Positions 1-9,580 of a DNA stretch of 64,000 nucleotides are shown here, one piece after another. The translations under genes were made by a program, and so were the position numbers. Under the pieces are notes generated by a model. That model was not told where the DNA came from. It did no database searches and was given only the letters and a program-made list of their open reading frames with translations. The stretch is from CAVQND01 sp964653485 (GTDB taxonomy: Bacteria > Verrucomicrobiota > Verrucomicrobiia > Limisphaerales > UBA8199): the NCBI GenBank assembly GCA_964653485.1, contig CAZZFF010000019.1:1-64000 (forward strand), read 5' to 3'. The first letter of the stretch is position 1; each line of letters starts with the position of its first letter.

Positions 1-640
1 CGGAGAGGGCCACCCCATTGAACTGCCACTGGTAGCTGAGCGGCGCCGTTCCGGAGGCCGTGATGCTGAAACCGACATTCGCACCCGCCGCCACGGTCTG
101 GCTGACCGGCTGAGTGACAATGGCCGGCGCGGTCAGCACCGTCAACACGGCCGCCGCGCTGCTGATCGAACCGGCTGAGTTGGACACCACGACGGTGTAG
201 CTGCCCGCGTTGGCGGTCTGGACACTGGTCAATGTGAGGCTGCTGGAGATCGCGCCGGACAGGTTTGCGCCGTTGAACTGCCACTGGTAACTGAGCGGCG
301 CCGTTCCGGACGCGGCGACGCTGAAGGTGACATTCGCACCCGCTACCACGCTCTGGCCGACCGGCTCCGTGACGATGGCCGGCGCGGTCAGCACCGTCAA
401 CACGGCTGCCGCGCTGCTGACCGAACCGACCGAGTTGGTCACCACGACGGTGTAACTCCCCGCGTTGGCCGTCTGGACATTGGCTAATGTGAGGCTGCTG
501 GCGGTCGCGCCGGACAGGTTTGCGCCGTTGAACTGCCACTGGTAGCTGAGCGGCGCCGTCCCGGACGCCGTGACGCTGAAGCTGACATTCGCGCCCGCCG
601 CCACACCCTGGCTGACGGGCTGAGTGACAATGCCCGGGGC
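1..640. repeat. Tandem 258-bp repeats encoding Ig-like units
   Basis: The block starting tggccggcgcggtcagcacc at about 119 recurs at about 377, and a more diverged copy begins near 633. The period of about 258 bp equals one 86-residue Ig-like unit of the overlapping minus-strand gene. The first two copies are nearly identical at DNA level, so repeat number may vary by recombination. Confidence 0.75.
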
Positions 641-2230
641 TGTGCTGCTGCCCGTTGCGTTCACGACGACGTTGGACGCGCTCATCGTGTACGTGCTCGG
701 ATACGCCGACATGTCCGCCGTAATCCCGCCGGCGGCATAAGGGGCCAGGGAACCAAAGCTGTTGTCCGTCACACTCATTTCCTGCGCGCCGTCGTACGAG
801 GCTGTGATGGTCGAACCCTGGAAGGTCACCAACAATGTGTGCCAGCCCGTCCCCACTCCCGTCGTCAAGCTCGCCGTCGCCATCGGCGTTCCGCTCCAAG
901 TGGTCCACCCGGTGAACTTTATCAGCTTCATCACCGCCGAGCCGCCTGCCGACCCCTCCGGATACACCCACACCCCGTAGTGCGCGCCGTTGCTCGCGTT
1001 CAAGCGGCCTCCGATGCCTCCCCCAAACGCGCCCGATGGGAACTTAACCTGGGCTTGCAGTGAATAGTTCGTCCAATTCGTGCTCAGGTAAACGTAGCCA
1101 TAGGTGTTCACCGCGCACGTCCCGTTCAACGCATTATTGGCCACGGTCCACGTCCCGCTTTCCTGGACAAAGGGCGACAGGCTGGTCCCGGGAAAGGTAT
1201 CGGTCAAGAGCACTCCCGACGAAGAAGTTACCGTGATGGTTACGGTCGCCGGGGGCGAGATGTTCACGCCGTCGGTGGCCTGGTACGTGAAGGTGTCCAT
1301 TCCGGCGAACCCGGTGTTGGGCGTGTAGGTGAACGAGCCGTTTGCGCTGAGGGCCAGAGAGCCGCCGGCCGTTCCGCTGACCAACTGCGCCGTCAGAGGC
1401 GCGCTCCCCCCCGTGTCATTGGCCAGGACCCCCGGCGCCGCCACCGTCAAGGTCGTGCCCTGCACCACGGTGTAGCTGTCGTTATTGGCCACGGGCGGGG
1501 TCGATATTCCCGTGACTACGACGTTGGACACCGCGAGCGTGTAGGCCGTCGGATAGGTCGCCATGTCCACGCTAATCCCGCCGGTGGTGAACGGGGCAAC
1601 CCCGCCAAAATTGTTGTCGGTCACGCTGATGACCTGCGCGCCATCAAAGGACACCGTGATGTTGGCGCCCTGGAAAGTGACGGTCACCGTGTGCCAGTTG
1701 GTTCCCACTCCCTTGGTCAAATTCGCCGACGCCATCGGCGTCCCGCTCCAACTCGTCCACCCCTCGAACTTGATGAGCTTCAACATCGCGGAGCCGCCGG
1801 CCGAACCCTCCGGATAGACCCACGCTCCGTAATGCGCCCCGGTGGTGGCATTCAATTGCCCGCCAAGGCCCCCGCCCCAGGAGCCGTTGGTGATTGAGAA
1901 GCGGATGCCGGCCTGCACCGTGTAGTTGCCCCAGCCGCTGGCGCTATAATACGCGTAGCCATAGCCGTTGACCGGACTGGTGCCGCTCAACACACTGTTG
2001 GCGACGGTCCACTTTCCGCTTTCCACGGCAAAGGGCGCCACGCCGCTGCCTGGGAAGCTATCGGTGAACAGCGTGCCCGACGCCCCCAGCGCCCCGTGTG
2101 TCAGCCCCAGTGTCAGCAGCGCGGCGAAGTTGAGCAGTTTCCTGATCGGCGCTTCAATGGAGACCGAGGTGTTCAGCGTCCAGAGGGCGACTCCGGGCAC
2201 AATCAGAGCGATGAGAATTGCAAGCGACAT
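1..2230 (-). CDS. Large secreted Ig-repeat/LamG-like protein, 3' end outside window
   Basis: The minus strand is open from an ATG at 2228-2230 to the window edge (about 743 codons), so the C-terminus is missing. The N-terminus has two hydrophobic stretches ending near an ALGASG site, fitting a signal peptide. Then come a concanavalin/LamG-like module of about 185 residues (LFTDSFPGSG to VSNVVVTG), a cadherin-like/VCBS-type domain (VANNDSYTVVQG, GSFTYTPNTGFAG), a second copy of the first module (LLTDTFPGTS onward), and at least two and a half Ig-like repeats with SYQWQFNGANLSG and NAGSYTVVVTNS. The Ig units are about 86 residues long. It is probably an extracellular adhesin or carbohydrate-binding surface protein; no catalytic domain is visible in the part present. 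The first Met is uncertain. Confidence 0.8.
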   Translation of the reverse strand, partial: MSLAILIALIVPGVALWTLNTSVSIEAPIRKLLNFAALLTLGLTHGALGASGTLFTDSFPGSGVAPFAVESGKWTVANSVLSGTSPVNGYGYAYYSASGWGNYTVQAGIRFSITNGSWGGGLGGQLNATTGAHYGAWVYPEGSAGGSAMLKLIKFEGWTSWSGTPMASANLTKGVGTNWHTVTVTFQGANITVSFDGAQVISVTDNNFGGVAPFTTGGISVDMATYPTAYTLAVSNVVVTGISTPPVANNDSYTVVQGTTLTVAAPGVLANDTGGSAPLTAQLVSGTAGGSLALSANGSFTYTPNTGFAGMDTFTYQATDGVNISPPATVTITVTSSSGVLLTDTFPGTSLSPFVQESGTWTVANNALNGTCAVNTYGYVYLSTNWTNYSLQAQVKFPSGAFGGGIGGRLNASNGAHYGVWVYPEGSAGGSAVMKLIKFTGWTTWSGTPMATASLTTGVGTGWHTLLVTFQGSTITASYDGAQEMSVTDNSFGSLAPYAAGGITADMSAYPSTYTMSASNVVVNATGSSTAPGIVTQPVSQGVAAGANVSFSVTASGTAPLSYQWQFNGANLSGATASSLTLANVQTANAGSYTVVVTNSVGSVSSAAAVLTVLTAPAIVTEPVGQSVVAGANVTFSVAASGTAPLSYQWQFNGANLSGAISSSLTLTSVQTANAGSYTVVVSNSAGSISSAAAVLTVLTAPAIVTQPVSQTVAAGANVGFSITASGTAPLSYQWQFNGVALS

Positions 2231-2617
2231 AAGTCTACCCGTTCCATGTTACCTCTTTTCCTTTCGGGTTCACCTGTCTGAGCGGCATCCCATGACGCAG
2301 GGCGGGCCACGTTCCCGCGAAGGACGCAACTATAGAGCGCCGTTCTGAAATCTCCGGCCTCAATCCGGCCCTCGTCGTCCCCGGAAAGTGCCACGTCGAG
2401 TTGCCGTTGTCAACGCGGTCTGCCCGATGGCACCGCACTCCGAAACGGCGCTGCTTCCGCCGCCCCTCGGACTCGGCACGTCCTTGACCTCGCCAACGGG
2501 CGTGGCTTATTCTGCGCCCGTCAGGCGTTGCGGACCGCGTCCGGTTTGTTGGTCCGCGCGCGAAGTGCAACGGAATTGCCGCGCCCCGCGGGGGCGCTTA
2601 ACGACCTAAACACGAAC
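2231..2617. other. Divergent intergenic region, no gene seen
   Basis: This 387-bp spacer lies between the divergent Ig-repeat gene and the Gfo/Idh operon. I see no credible gene, tRNA or terminator. It must hold promoters for both directions; the best plus-strand candidate is listed separately. Confidence 0.5.
2484..2512 (+). promoter_or_regulatory. Candidate sigma-70 promoter for the Gfo/Idh operon
   Basis: TTGACC at 2484-2489, a 17-bp spacer and TTATTC at 2507-2512 give a reasonable -35/-10 pair about 105 bp upstream of the ATG at 2618. Sequence match only. Confidence 0.3.
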
Positions 2618-3967
2618 ATGAACCGACAACCAAACCTCACACGGCGTCAATTTCTCTCAACCTCCGCTATAGCGGCGACCGCTTTCAGCCTGGCGCCACG
2701 CCACGTCGTGGCGGGCAGCGGCGAGACCCCGCCCAGCGAACAAATCAACATAGCCGGCATTGGAGTCGGGGGGCAGGGGGCCGGAGACATCGAGGAGGTC
2801 TCGCGGGGGAGCAATATTGTGGCCCTGTGCGACGTGGACCTGGCGCACTCCGGCGGGACTTTCCAGAAGTTCCCCAAGGCGAAGCAGTTTCGCGATTTCC
2901 GGAAGATGTTCGACGAGATGGAGAAGAGCTTCGACGCCGTGGTGGTGGCCACGCCCGACCATTGCCACGCGGTGGCCGCGATGGCCGCCATCAAGCACGG
3001 AAAACACGTCTATTGCGAGAAGCCGCTGGCCCATTCTATCCATGAAGTCCGTGAGCTAATGCGGGCGGCCCGAGAGCACAAGGTTGTGACCCAGCTTGGG
3101 AACCAGGGCCACTCGTTCGAGACTATCCGCCTGTTCTGCGAGTGGGTGCGCGACGGGGCGATTGGCCAGGTCCATACCATCCACGCCGGCTGCAACGCCA
3201 GGAACTCGGGCATCGATCAACTGCCCCACCTCAAAGAGGAGCATCCCGTGCCGCCCACCCTCGATTGGGACCTTTGGCTTGGGCCGGCGCAGCAGCGGCC
3301 GTATCACCCCGCCTATCTGCCGGGCTCATGGCGGGGCTGGGTGCCCTTCGGCAACGGAACAGTCGGGGACTGGACCTGCCACGTCGTGGATCCCGTCTTT
3401 TGGGCCCTGGACCTCGGCGCGCCGGCCACCATTCAGGCCGACGTCAAGGATTACGACTTCAAGACCCAGGGCGACGCGTTCCCTTATGGTGAAGTCATCA
3501 CCTACGAATTCGCGGCCAAAGGCAGCCGCGGGCCGGTGGTGATGCACTGGTACAGCGGCAACCGGCCTATACCCCGGCCGCCCGAAATGGAGCCGGACGA
3601 GAAGTCCATCGAGACGGGGGCGGTGGTCGTTGGCGACAAGGGCACCATTGTGTACGGCTCCCATGGAGCAGGCCAGGTGCGTCTGATTCCCCAGGCCAAG
3701 ATGGACGCCTACCACAAACCGGAAAAGACCATCCCTCGCGCCAAGGAGCACCACCAGGATTGGCTCCAGGCCATCCGCAACCACACCAAGGCTGGCTCCG
3801 ACTTTTCCTACGGCGGGCCGCTGACCGAGATTGCCCTGCTGGGCATCATCGCCATCAAGATGGGCGGCAAGAAGCTCGAATGGGACGGCCAGAGGGCCCG
3901 CTTCAAGAACTCCCCCGAGGCCAACCTGTTCCTGAATCCGCCTTACCGGACGGGGTGGAGTTTGTAG
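2618..3967 (+). CDS. Gfo/Idh/MocA-family oxidoreductase with Tat leader
   Basis: A 449-residue protein of the NAD(P)-dependent sugar/cyclitol dehydrogenase family. The leader MNRQPNLTRRQFLSTSA is a twin-arginine signal, so the enzyme is probably exported. The Rossmann motif is GIGVGGQGAGDIEE, followed by VVVATPDHCHAVAA and the family hallmark YCEKPLAH, whose Lys is the usual catalytic or substrate-binding residue. The open frame reaches back to 2528, but the ATG at 2618 places the Tat motif at the N-terminus. It ends 2 bp before the next gene, so the two are probably co-transcribed. The substrate cannot be deduced; secreted members of this type in Verrucomicrobiota and Planctomycetota usually belong to polysaccharide or inositol catabolism. 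Confidence 0.9.
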   Translation: MNRQPNLTRRQFLSTSAIAATAFSLAPRHVVAGSGETPPSEQINIAGIGVGGQGAGDIEEVSRGSNIVALCDVDLAHSGGTFQKFPKAKQFRDFRKMFDEMEKSFDAVVVATPDHCHAVAAMAAIKHGKHVYCEKPLAHSIHEVRELMRAAREHKVVTQLGNQGHSFETIRLFCEWVRDGAIGQVHTIHAGCNARNSGIDQLPHLKEEHPVPPTLDWDLWLGPAQQRPYHPAYLPGSWRGWVPFGNGTVGDWTCHVVDPVFWALDLGAPATIQADVKDYDFKTQGDAFPYGEVITYEFAAKGSRGPVVMHWYSGNRPIPRPPEMEPDEKSIETGAVVVGDKGTIVYGSHGAGQVRLIPQAKMDAYHKPEKTIPRAKEHHQDWLQAIRNHTKAGSDFSYGGPLTEIALLGIIAIKMGGKKLEWDGQRARFKNSPEANLFLNPPYRTGWSL

Positions 3968-3969
3968 GC

Positions 3970-5949
3970 GTGACCATCCGTGGTTTTCTGCTGGCCCTTC
4001 TCTGGCTTGCCTTGCCCGTTTCCATGGCAATGGCAGGCCAGAAGGTTCCCGACGCTGCCGCGCCGCGGCCGGCAGGTCCCACACTCCGCCCGCTGGCGGA
4101 TGCGGGTTTTCCCGACCTCTTCGTCTGGACGGATACATGCAATGCCTACGTCCTCCGCGAGGGTGAGCGCGGCTTGCTCATCGATCTGGGCGACGGAAGC
4201 GTGCTGGACCACCTGCACGAGATTGGGGTCAAGACAGTCGAGTGGGTCCTCTTCACGGGCCACCATCGCGAGCTGTGCCAAGGCTCTGCCCGCTTGAAAG
4301 GTTGGGATGCCCGCTTGGCCGGTCCGGGCGCGGAGCGGGCTCTCTTCGAGGACCCAACCTCCTTCCGCAAGATGCACCCGATGCTCGCAGACGCCTTCAC
4401 TGTCCACAGCGCCAGCTATGTTCGGCCCCCGGTGCAGCCTATTCCATTGGACAGGGTCTTCTCGCGGATGGACACCTTCGACTGGCGGGGCCACGAATTC
4501 TGGTGCGTCGAAACAAAAGGGAACAGCCCCGGCGGCATGAGCTATCTGCTCAAGGTCAACGGGCGGTGGATGGCGTTCTCGGGCGACGTGATGCTCGACG
4601 GGGCGCGCATGCACAATTATTTCGACACGGAATGGGACTACAGTTTTGCCTCGGGCATCCGGGCCCTCCACAACGCGGCGGCGCTCGTGGAGGGTTTCGA
4701 CCCGGCCTTGCTTCTGCCGGCCCATGGGCCGGTCATTCCGACGCCGAAACGGCAATTGCGGGAATTTCAGAAAAAGCTGCGCCGATTGGACAGCCTGGTC
4801 GTGCGCGGCTATGACGTGATGCGCTTTGACACCGCCGATCAAGACCGTGTCTCCACCCCAACCTCCGTTCCCTTTGTCTGGCGCACCACGCCGCATCTCT
4901 ACAAGTTCAAAGGCCCGGACTATTACCCAAATTTCGTAATGCTCCTGGCCGACAGCGGCCATGCCCTGCTGGTCGATTGCGGGCTGTTCGAGGAACCGTT
5001 CCTGGACCGCTCGCTGGTCCTGATGCGGGAGCGGTTGGGCTTGAAACAGATTGATGCGGTCCTGATCAGCCACATGCACGGCGATCACATGCTCGAGGCG
5101 CCCCATCTGCGCCAGAAGTGGGGCGCCCCCATCTGGGCGCTCGACCGGGAGGCCGACCAGATGGAGCATCCCGAGCGGTACGATTATGCCGCGCCCATTC
5201 AGGCTTATGGGAAGGGATTCGATTCTGTGCGGCCCGATCGCGTGCTTAAGTCGGGCGAGACTCTCGAATGGGAAGGGTACACGCTGACCGCGGACTGGAT
5301 GCCGGGCCAAACGGAATTCGCCATGGGCCTCTCCGGCACGATCGACGGCCGGAAAGTGGTTTTCACCGGCGACAACATCTTCGCCGATCCCAGAAATCCG
5401 CGGCATACGGGCCATGAGGCGATCGTTGCCCGGAACAGCGGCATCCTCGAGGAAGGTTACATTTATGGCGCGGAGTACCTCACGCGGCTCAAGCCCGACC
5501 TCATCATGGGCGGCCACTCGTATGTCATGGAGCACCCGGCCGGACTCATCAAACGCTACCGCCAATGGGCCTACGACATGCGCGACTGCTTTCGGTCCTT
5601 GAGCACCGACTCGGATTACCGTTACTGGTTCGACCCATTCTGGGTCCGCGCCCAACCGTACCGAGTGAGCCTTCAGCGCGGCAAGTCCGCCGAGTTGGCA
5701 GTCCAGGTGCGCAACTTCCGCCAAAGCCAACAAACCCATCGTGTCGAGATTCATACCCCTGTGGGCGTGGCCGCTGCACCTGCTGTTCTCGAGGGCATGC
5801 TCGGCGGCGAAACCCGCAAGTCATTCCCCGTCGTCCTCACCGCGAGCCGGGACGCGATTCCCGGCGTCCACATCGTCGCCTTCGACATCACCCTGGATGG
5901 CCATCGCTACGGGGAGTGGTTTGATTTTATCCTGAGCGTCGAGCCTTGA
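3970..5949 (+). CDS. Secreted tandem metallo-beta-lactamase-fold protein
   Basis: A GTG start at 3970, just after the upstream stop, gives a 659-residue protein with signal peptide TIRGFLLALLWLALPVSMAMA. Two MBL-like halves follow. The N-terminal half (about residues 35-280) keeps the fold landmarks FSGDVML and LLPAHGPVI but has TGHHRELCQG where HxHxDH is expected. The C-terminal half (about 300-540) has an intact LISHMHGDHM metal motif, FTGDNIF and GGHSYVMEHP. About 100 C-terminal residues resemble an Ig-like tail. The second half probably carries the hydrolase activity and the first may be structural or bind fewer metals. Pairing with the Gfo/Idh gene suggests a shared catabolic role; the substrate is unknown. 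Confidence 0.82.
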   Translation: MTIRGFLLALLWLALPVSMAMAGQKVPDAAAPRPAGPTLRPLADAGFPDLFVWTDTCNAYVLREGERGLLIDLGDGSVLDHLHEIGVKTVEWVLFTGHHRELCQGSARLKGWDARLAGPGAERALFEDPTSFRKMHPMLADAFTVHSASYVRPPVQPIPLDRVFSRMDTFDWRGHEFWCVETKGNSPGGMSYLLKVNGRWMAFSGDVMLDGARMHNYFDTEWDYSFASGIRALHNAAALVEGFDPALLLPAHGPVIPTPKRQLREFQKKLRRLDSLVVRGYDVMRFDTADQDRVSTPTSVPFVWRTTPHLYKFKGPDYYPNFVMLLADSGHALLVDCGLFEEPFLDRSLVLMRERLGLKQIDAVLISHMHGDHMLEAPHLRQKWGAPIWALDREADQMEHPERYDYAAPIQAYGKGFDSVRPDRVLKSGETLEWEGYTLTADWMPGQTEFAMGLSGTIDGRKVVFTGDNIFADPRNPRHTGHEAIVARNSGILEEGYIYGAEYLTRLKPDLIMGGHSYVMEHPAGLIKRYRQWAYDMRDCFRSLSTDSDYRYWFDPFWVRAQPYRVSLQRGKSAELAVQVRNFRQSQQTHRVEIHTPVGVAAAPAVLEGMLGGETRKSFPVVLTASRDAIPGVHIVAFDITLDGHRYGEWFDFILSVEP

Positions 5950-6072
5950 GCGGCGACGTGAGCGACTGCCCAGCCCGTCTCCTGGCATGGGCGGCCCTGG
6001 TCCCTGCGCCTGAACTTGCCCCCGCCGGCAGGCTTGTTTTTTCTCAGCCGCCCGTGAATAGTTAGAGGACGT

Positions 6073-9000
6073 ATGACCGAGACCATTGCGACTCGAAGCG
6101 GATTGGCCCTCCAAGTTGGCAAGCAGGCGACCGAGAAGGCCATCGAGATTGACCTCCGATTGGATGGCCGGCGAAAGTGCGTCTTGCACTGGGGGCTGCG
6201 CCAGCCGGGGCAGGATGCCTGGCGGCTGCCTCCGCAGACGGTCTGGCCCGCCCAAACTCGAGCCGTCGGGCCGGCCCTCCAGACGCCCTTCGCGCCGGAG
6301 GACGGCCACGGGAGCATCCGCATCCGCCTCCCGATGCCGGACGCATGTTCTTCCATTGATTTTGTCCTCTTCTTCCCGGACCAGCGGGCCTGGGACAACA
6401 ACGGCGGCCGAAATTATCGCATCGAGATGCCCCAGGCTCAGCAGGACGGCGCCCCGTTGGACACGGCTCTCAAAGAATACGCCGGCCAGAAGAAGCTCCT
6501 TTTTCAACGTGTTTTCGATCTCGAACCGTCCGGGCGTCTGGCCGTCTTCGTGACTCGCGAGGAAGATCGGTTCGTCATCATGATGCTGACCGATGTGCCG
6601 GATCTCCTGCTGCACTGGGGGATTGCCCGGTACTCGTCCTATGAGTGGTTCGCCCCGCCGGCCTCGCTCCAGCCCCCGGGGACCGTCCTTTGGGAAGGCC
6701 ACACGGCGCAAACGCCGTTCACGGTCCAGGACGGCCTGGGCCGGTTGCGGCTGGAGATACCCCAGGCCGACGCCCCAATGGGCCTTCAATTTGTGCTCAA
6801 ACAGGCCCAGGCCAACCGATGGCTCCGGTATCGCGGGGGGAATTTCTTCATCCCAGTTCGTATCGATTACGAACAAAAGTCCGGCATCAGCTCGCCGGAA
6901 CTGACCGGCATCGTCGACCAGATCGTTCGGGCGGAGATGGGCGGAGGTTCCTGGACGCTCATGCACCGGTTCAATCTCTGCCATGACTTGCTGGACCGGG
7001 TCGCGGGCAACGGAGACGGGCTGGCGCTGCTTTTTGTCTGGCTCCGCTACTCGACGCTGCGTCAACTGACCTGGCAGCGCCAATACAACACCAAGCCCCG
7101 CGAGTTGAGCCACGCCCAGGAGCGGCTTACCCACAAGCTGGCCCAGTTTTACAGCCAGGACCCGCCCAACCGCCCCGTTCTGCGTCTCCTGCTGTCCAGC
7201 GTCGGCCCCGGCGGCGAGGGCCAGCGCATCCGCGACGAAATCCTCAACATCATGCACCGCCATCACGTCAAGGAAGTCGCCGGCCACTTCCTCGAAGAAT
7301 GGCATCAGAAACTGCACAACAATGCGACACCCGACGACATTGTCCTGTGCGAGGCCTACCTCGAGTTCCTTTATTCCAACGGCAACCTCGACCGATTTTA
7401 CGAAAAACTCCTGCAGGGCGGCGTCACTCGGCAGCGCCTTGAGAGCTTCGAGCGGCCTATCCGGAGCCAGCCCGATTTTGTCCCGCACCTCAAGGACGCG
7501 CTGATCGCCGATTTCCAGCAATTCCTCCGCATCCTGCGCTCGGTCCACGCGGGGACGGACCTGGAGACCGCCATCAACGGGGCCCGCTCGCAGTTGGATG
7601 CCAACACCCAAGACCTCCTGTGGCGCATCTGGGAGCGCCGGCACGGGCCGACGACCCTTCCCGATTTGGCGGCCGAGATTGCCGAAGCGCGCCACCGGCT
7701 TGGCCCTCGCCTGGCCGGCGGGGCCGATGCCCGTGAATTGCTATACCTGGACCTGGCTCTTGAACAGTTCCTTCGCCTGATGGTCGAGCGGAACCTCCAG
7801 AACGCCTCCGGCGGCGACGCCCTGGTCGAACTCATCGCGTCCCTGGTCCAGAATCGCCTTCTGTCCACGGACGACGCGGAGTTGGGAGCTTGCGAGCGGT
7901 TTTGGCAGCGGCTCAAAGAGCAGCCGCGCTTCGGGGCCGATTGGTCGCTGCGCGCCAAATCGGCGGCAGACCGCATCGGGCGCGTGCTGAGCGGCTTGAT
8001 CGACCGCACCTACCAGATGCTCCAGCCCAAGGCGGAGTGGCTTGGCCACGCCTTCCACGCGGACGCCTGGGTGGTGACGCTCTTCAGCGAAGAGGTTGTG
8101 CGCGGCAGCAGCCTTGATTTTGTGCTCTCGATGCTTTTGCGCCACCTGGAGCCGGTTCTCCGCCAGGCCGCCCACCTGGGCCACTGGCAAATCGTCAGCC
8201 GGGGCAGCGGCAGCGGCATTGTCGAGGTCGTCGACCAATTGCGGGCCGTCCAGGGGAAGGCATTCGACCGCCCTCGTGTCGTCGTCGCCGAGCACGTCAG
8301 CGGCGACGAGGAGATTCCCGAGGCGGTCACAGCCGTGATCGCGCCGGACGTGACCGACATCGTGTCACACGTGGCGGTGCGGGCGCGCAACGCCGGCCTG
8401 CTCTTCGCATCGTGTTACGACTCCGAAACGTTCAATCGGCTCAAGGGCCTCCAAGGCCGCGCGGTTCGGGTGCAAGTCAGCCCAAGCGGGGACGTGCAGG
8501 TGGAGGAGACCCAGGAGAAACTGATCAAACAGGCCCCCGCTCCCACTCGCTGGGCGCGCACAGCCAAGGTCCGACCTCGGTCGAGCGCGTGGGCGCTGGG
8601 CGCCGCCGATTTCGAGCCGTCCCTCACCGGCGGCAAGGCCCGCAACCTGGTCCGCCTGGACGGCAAACTTCCCGCGTGGGTGGGCCGGCCCGCTTCGATC
8701 GCCGTTCCCTTTGGCGTGTGTGAACGTGTGTTTGCGGCGCCTCCAAACCGCGCCGTTGCGGAGCGATACCAACAACTGCTCCGGCAACTCGAGACCGAGC
8801 CGGCCCTTGCCTTGCCGGGCCTGCGCGAGGTCATCCTCAAGCTCAAGGCCCCGCCCGAACTGGCTTCAGCCCTGGCCCAACAAGCGGGGTCGGCCGGCCT
8901 GGCCTGGCCGCCGGATTTCCAGGATGCCTGGCTCTGCATCAAGCGAGTGTGGGCTTCCAAGTGGAATGACCGGGCCTTTCACAGCCGCCGCGCCCAGGGC

Positions 9001-9534
9001 CTCCCGCACGAGGACCTGCTCATGGCCGTGCTCGTCCAGCAGGTGATCGAGGCGGACTATGCCTTTGTGCTCCACACGGTCAACCCTTTCAGCAACCGCC
9101 CCGAAGAGCTTTACGTCGAGGTTGTCCAGGGCCTGGGCGAGACCCTCGTCGGAAACTATCCCGGCCGCGCCCTCAGCGCGGTCATTGACCGTAAATCCAA
9201 AACAATCACCCTCCTGAGCTATCCCGGCAAGAGCCTGGTCCTTCGGGGCGGCGGCCTTATCTTCCGCTCGGATTCCAATGGCGAAGACCTCGCCGGCTTC
9301 GCGGGCGCCGGACTCTATGACAGCGTCCTGCTCCCGGCCCCCCAAAGCTCTCTGGCGGAGTACACAAACGACCCGCTGGTCTGGGATGAATCGTTCCGGC
9401 GCGACGCCTTGCTGCGGATGGCCGAACTCGGCCTTGCCGTCGAAGCCGCGGTCGGCGCTGCGCAGGACATCGAGGGCGTCTTGAGCAAGGGAAATTACTT
9501 CATCGTCCAAACCCGGCCGCAAGTGGGATTATGA
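6073..9534 (+). CDS. Alpha-glucan water dikinase homologue (GWD-like)
   Basis: A 1153-residue protein with the architecture of plant starch-phosphorylating GWD. Two CBM45-like starch-binding modules come first (LHWGLRQPGQDAWRLPP near residue 37; LLLHWGIARYSSYEWFAPP near 178). A central region follows with the signature EEWHQKLHNNATPDDIVLCE. The phospho-histidine domain has SHVAVRARNAGLLFASCYD with catalytic His766. The C-terminal PPDK/PEP-synthase-type ATP-binding domain has ELYVEVVQGLGETLVGNYPG and FRSDSNGEDLAGFAGAGLYD. The family transfers the beta-phosphate of ATP to alpha-glucan and the gamma-phosphate to water (EC 2.7.9.4). The ATG at 6073 has an upstream AGAGGA. It probably acts on storage glycogen or starch-like glucan in the cytoplasm. 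Confidence 0.88.
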   Translation: MTETIATRSGLALQVGKQATEKAIEIDLRLDGRRKCVLHWGLRQPGQDAWRLPPQTVWPAQTRAVGPALQTPFAPEDGHGSIRIRLPMPDACSSIDFVLFFPDQRAWDNNGGRNYRIEMPQAQQDGAPLDTALKEYAGQKKLLFQRVFDLEPSGRLAVFVTREEDRFVIMMLTDVPDLLLHWGIARYSSYEWFAPPASLQPPGTVLWEGHTAQTPFTVQDGLGRLRLEIPQADAPMGLQFVLKQAQANRWLRYRGGNFFIPVRIDYEQKSGISSPELTGIVDQIVRAEMGGGSWTLMHRFNLCHDLLDRVAGNGDGLALLFVWLRYSTLRQLTWQRQYNTKPRELSHAQERLTHKLAQFYSQDPPNRPVLRLLLSSVGPGGEGQRIRDEILNIMHRHHVKEVAGHFLEEWHQKLHNNATPDDIVLCEAYLEFLYSNGNLDRFYEKLLQGGVTRQRLESFERPIRSQPDFVPHLKDALIADFQQFLRILRSVHAGTDLETAINGARSQLDANTQDLLWRIWERRHGPTTLPDLAAEIAEARHRLGPRLAGGADARELLYLDLALEQFLRLMVERNLQNASGGDALVELIASLVQNRLLSTDDAELGACERFWQRLKEQPRFGADWSLRAKSAADRIGRVLSGLIDRTYQMLQPKAEWLGHAFHADAWVVTLFSEEVVRGSSLDFVLSMLLRHLEPVLRQAAHLGHWQIVSRGSGSGIVEVVDQLRAVQGKAFDRPRVVVAEHVSGDEEIPEAVTAVIAPDVTDIVSHVAVRARNAGLLFASCYDSETFNRLKGLQGRAVRVQVSPSGDVQVEETQEKLIKQAPAPTRWARTAKVRPRSSAWALGAADFEPSLTGGKARNLVRLDGKLPAWVGRPASIAVPFGVCERVFAAPPNRAVAERYQQLLRQLETEPALALPGLREVILKLKAPPELASALAQQAGSAGLAWPPDFQDAWLCIKRVWASKWNDRAFHSRRAQGLPHEDLLMAVLVQQVIEADYAFVLHTVNPFSNRPEELYVEVVQGLGETLVGNYPGRALSAVIDRKSKTITLLSYPGKSLVLRGGGLIFRSDSNGEDLAGFAGAGLYDSVLLPAPQSSLAEYTNDPLVWDESFRRDALLRMAELGLAVEAAVGAAQDIEGVLSKGNYFIVQTRPQVGL

Positions 9535-9580
9535 CCCGGGCGGGCGGGAATAGCGGGGCGGCCGCAACAAAGGCATCTCC

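Noticed and set aside
3943..5754. 603-codon minus-strand open frame
   Set aside because: It is antisense to the MBL-fold gene; the plus-strand reading has a signal peptide and metal motifs, and the antisense protein shows no family features.
6020..6072. T-rich stretch before the GWD-like gene as a terminator
   Set aside because: The T-run is present but the preceding stem is only about 5 bp with a long loop.
5821..7695. 624-codon minus-strand open frame
   Set aside because: Antisense to the GWD-like gene, an effect of high GC; no recognisable motifs.
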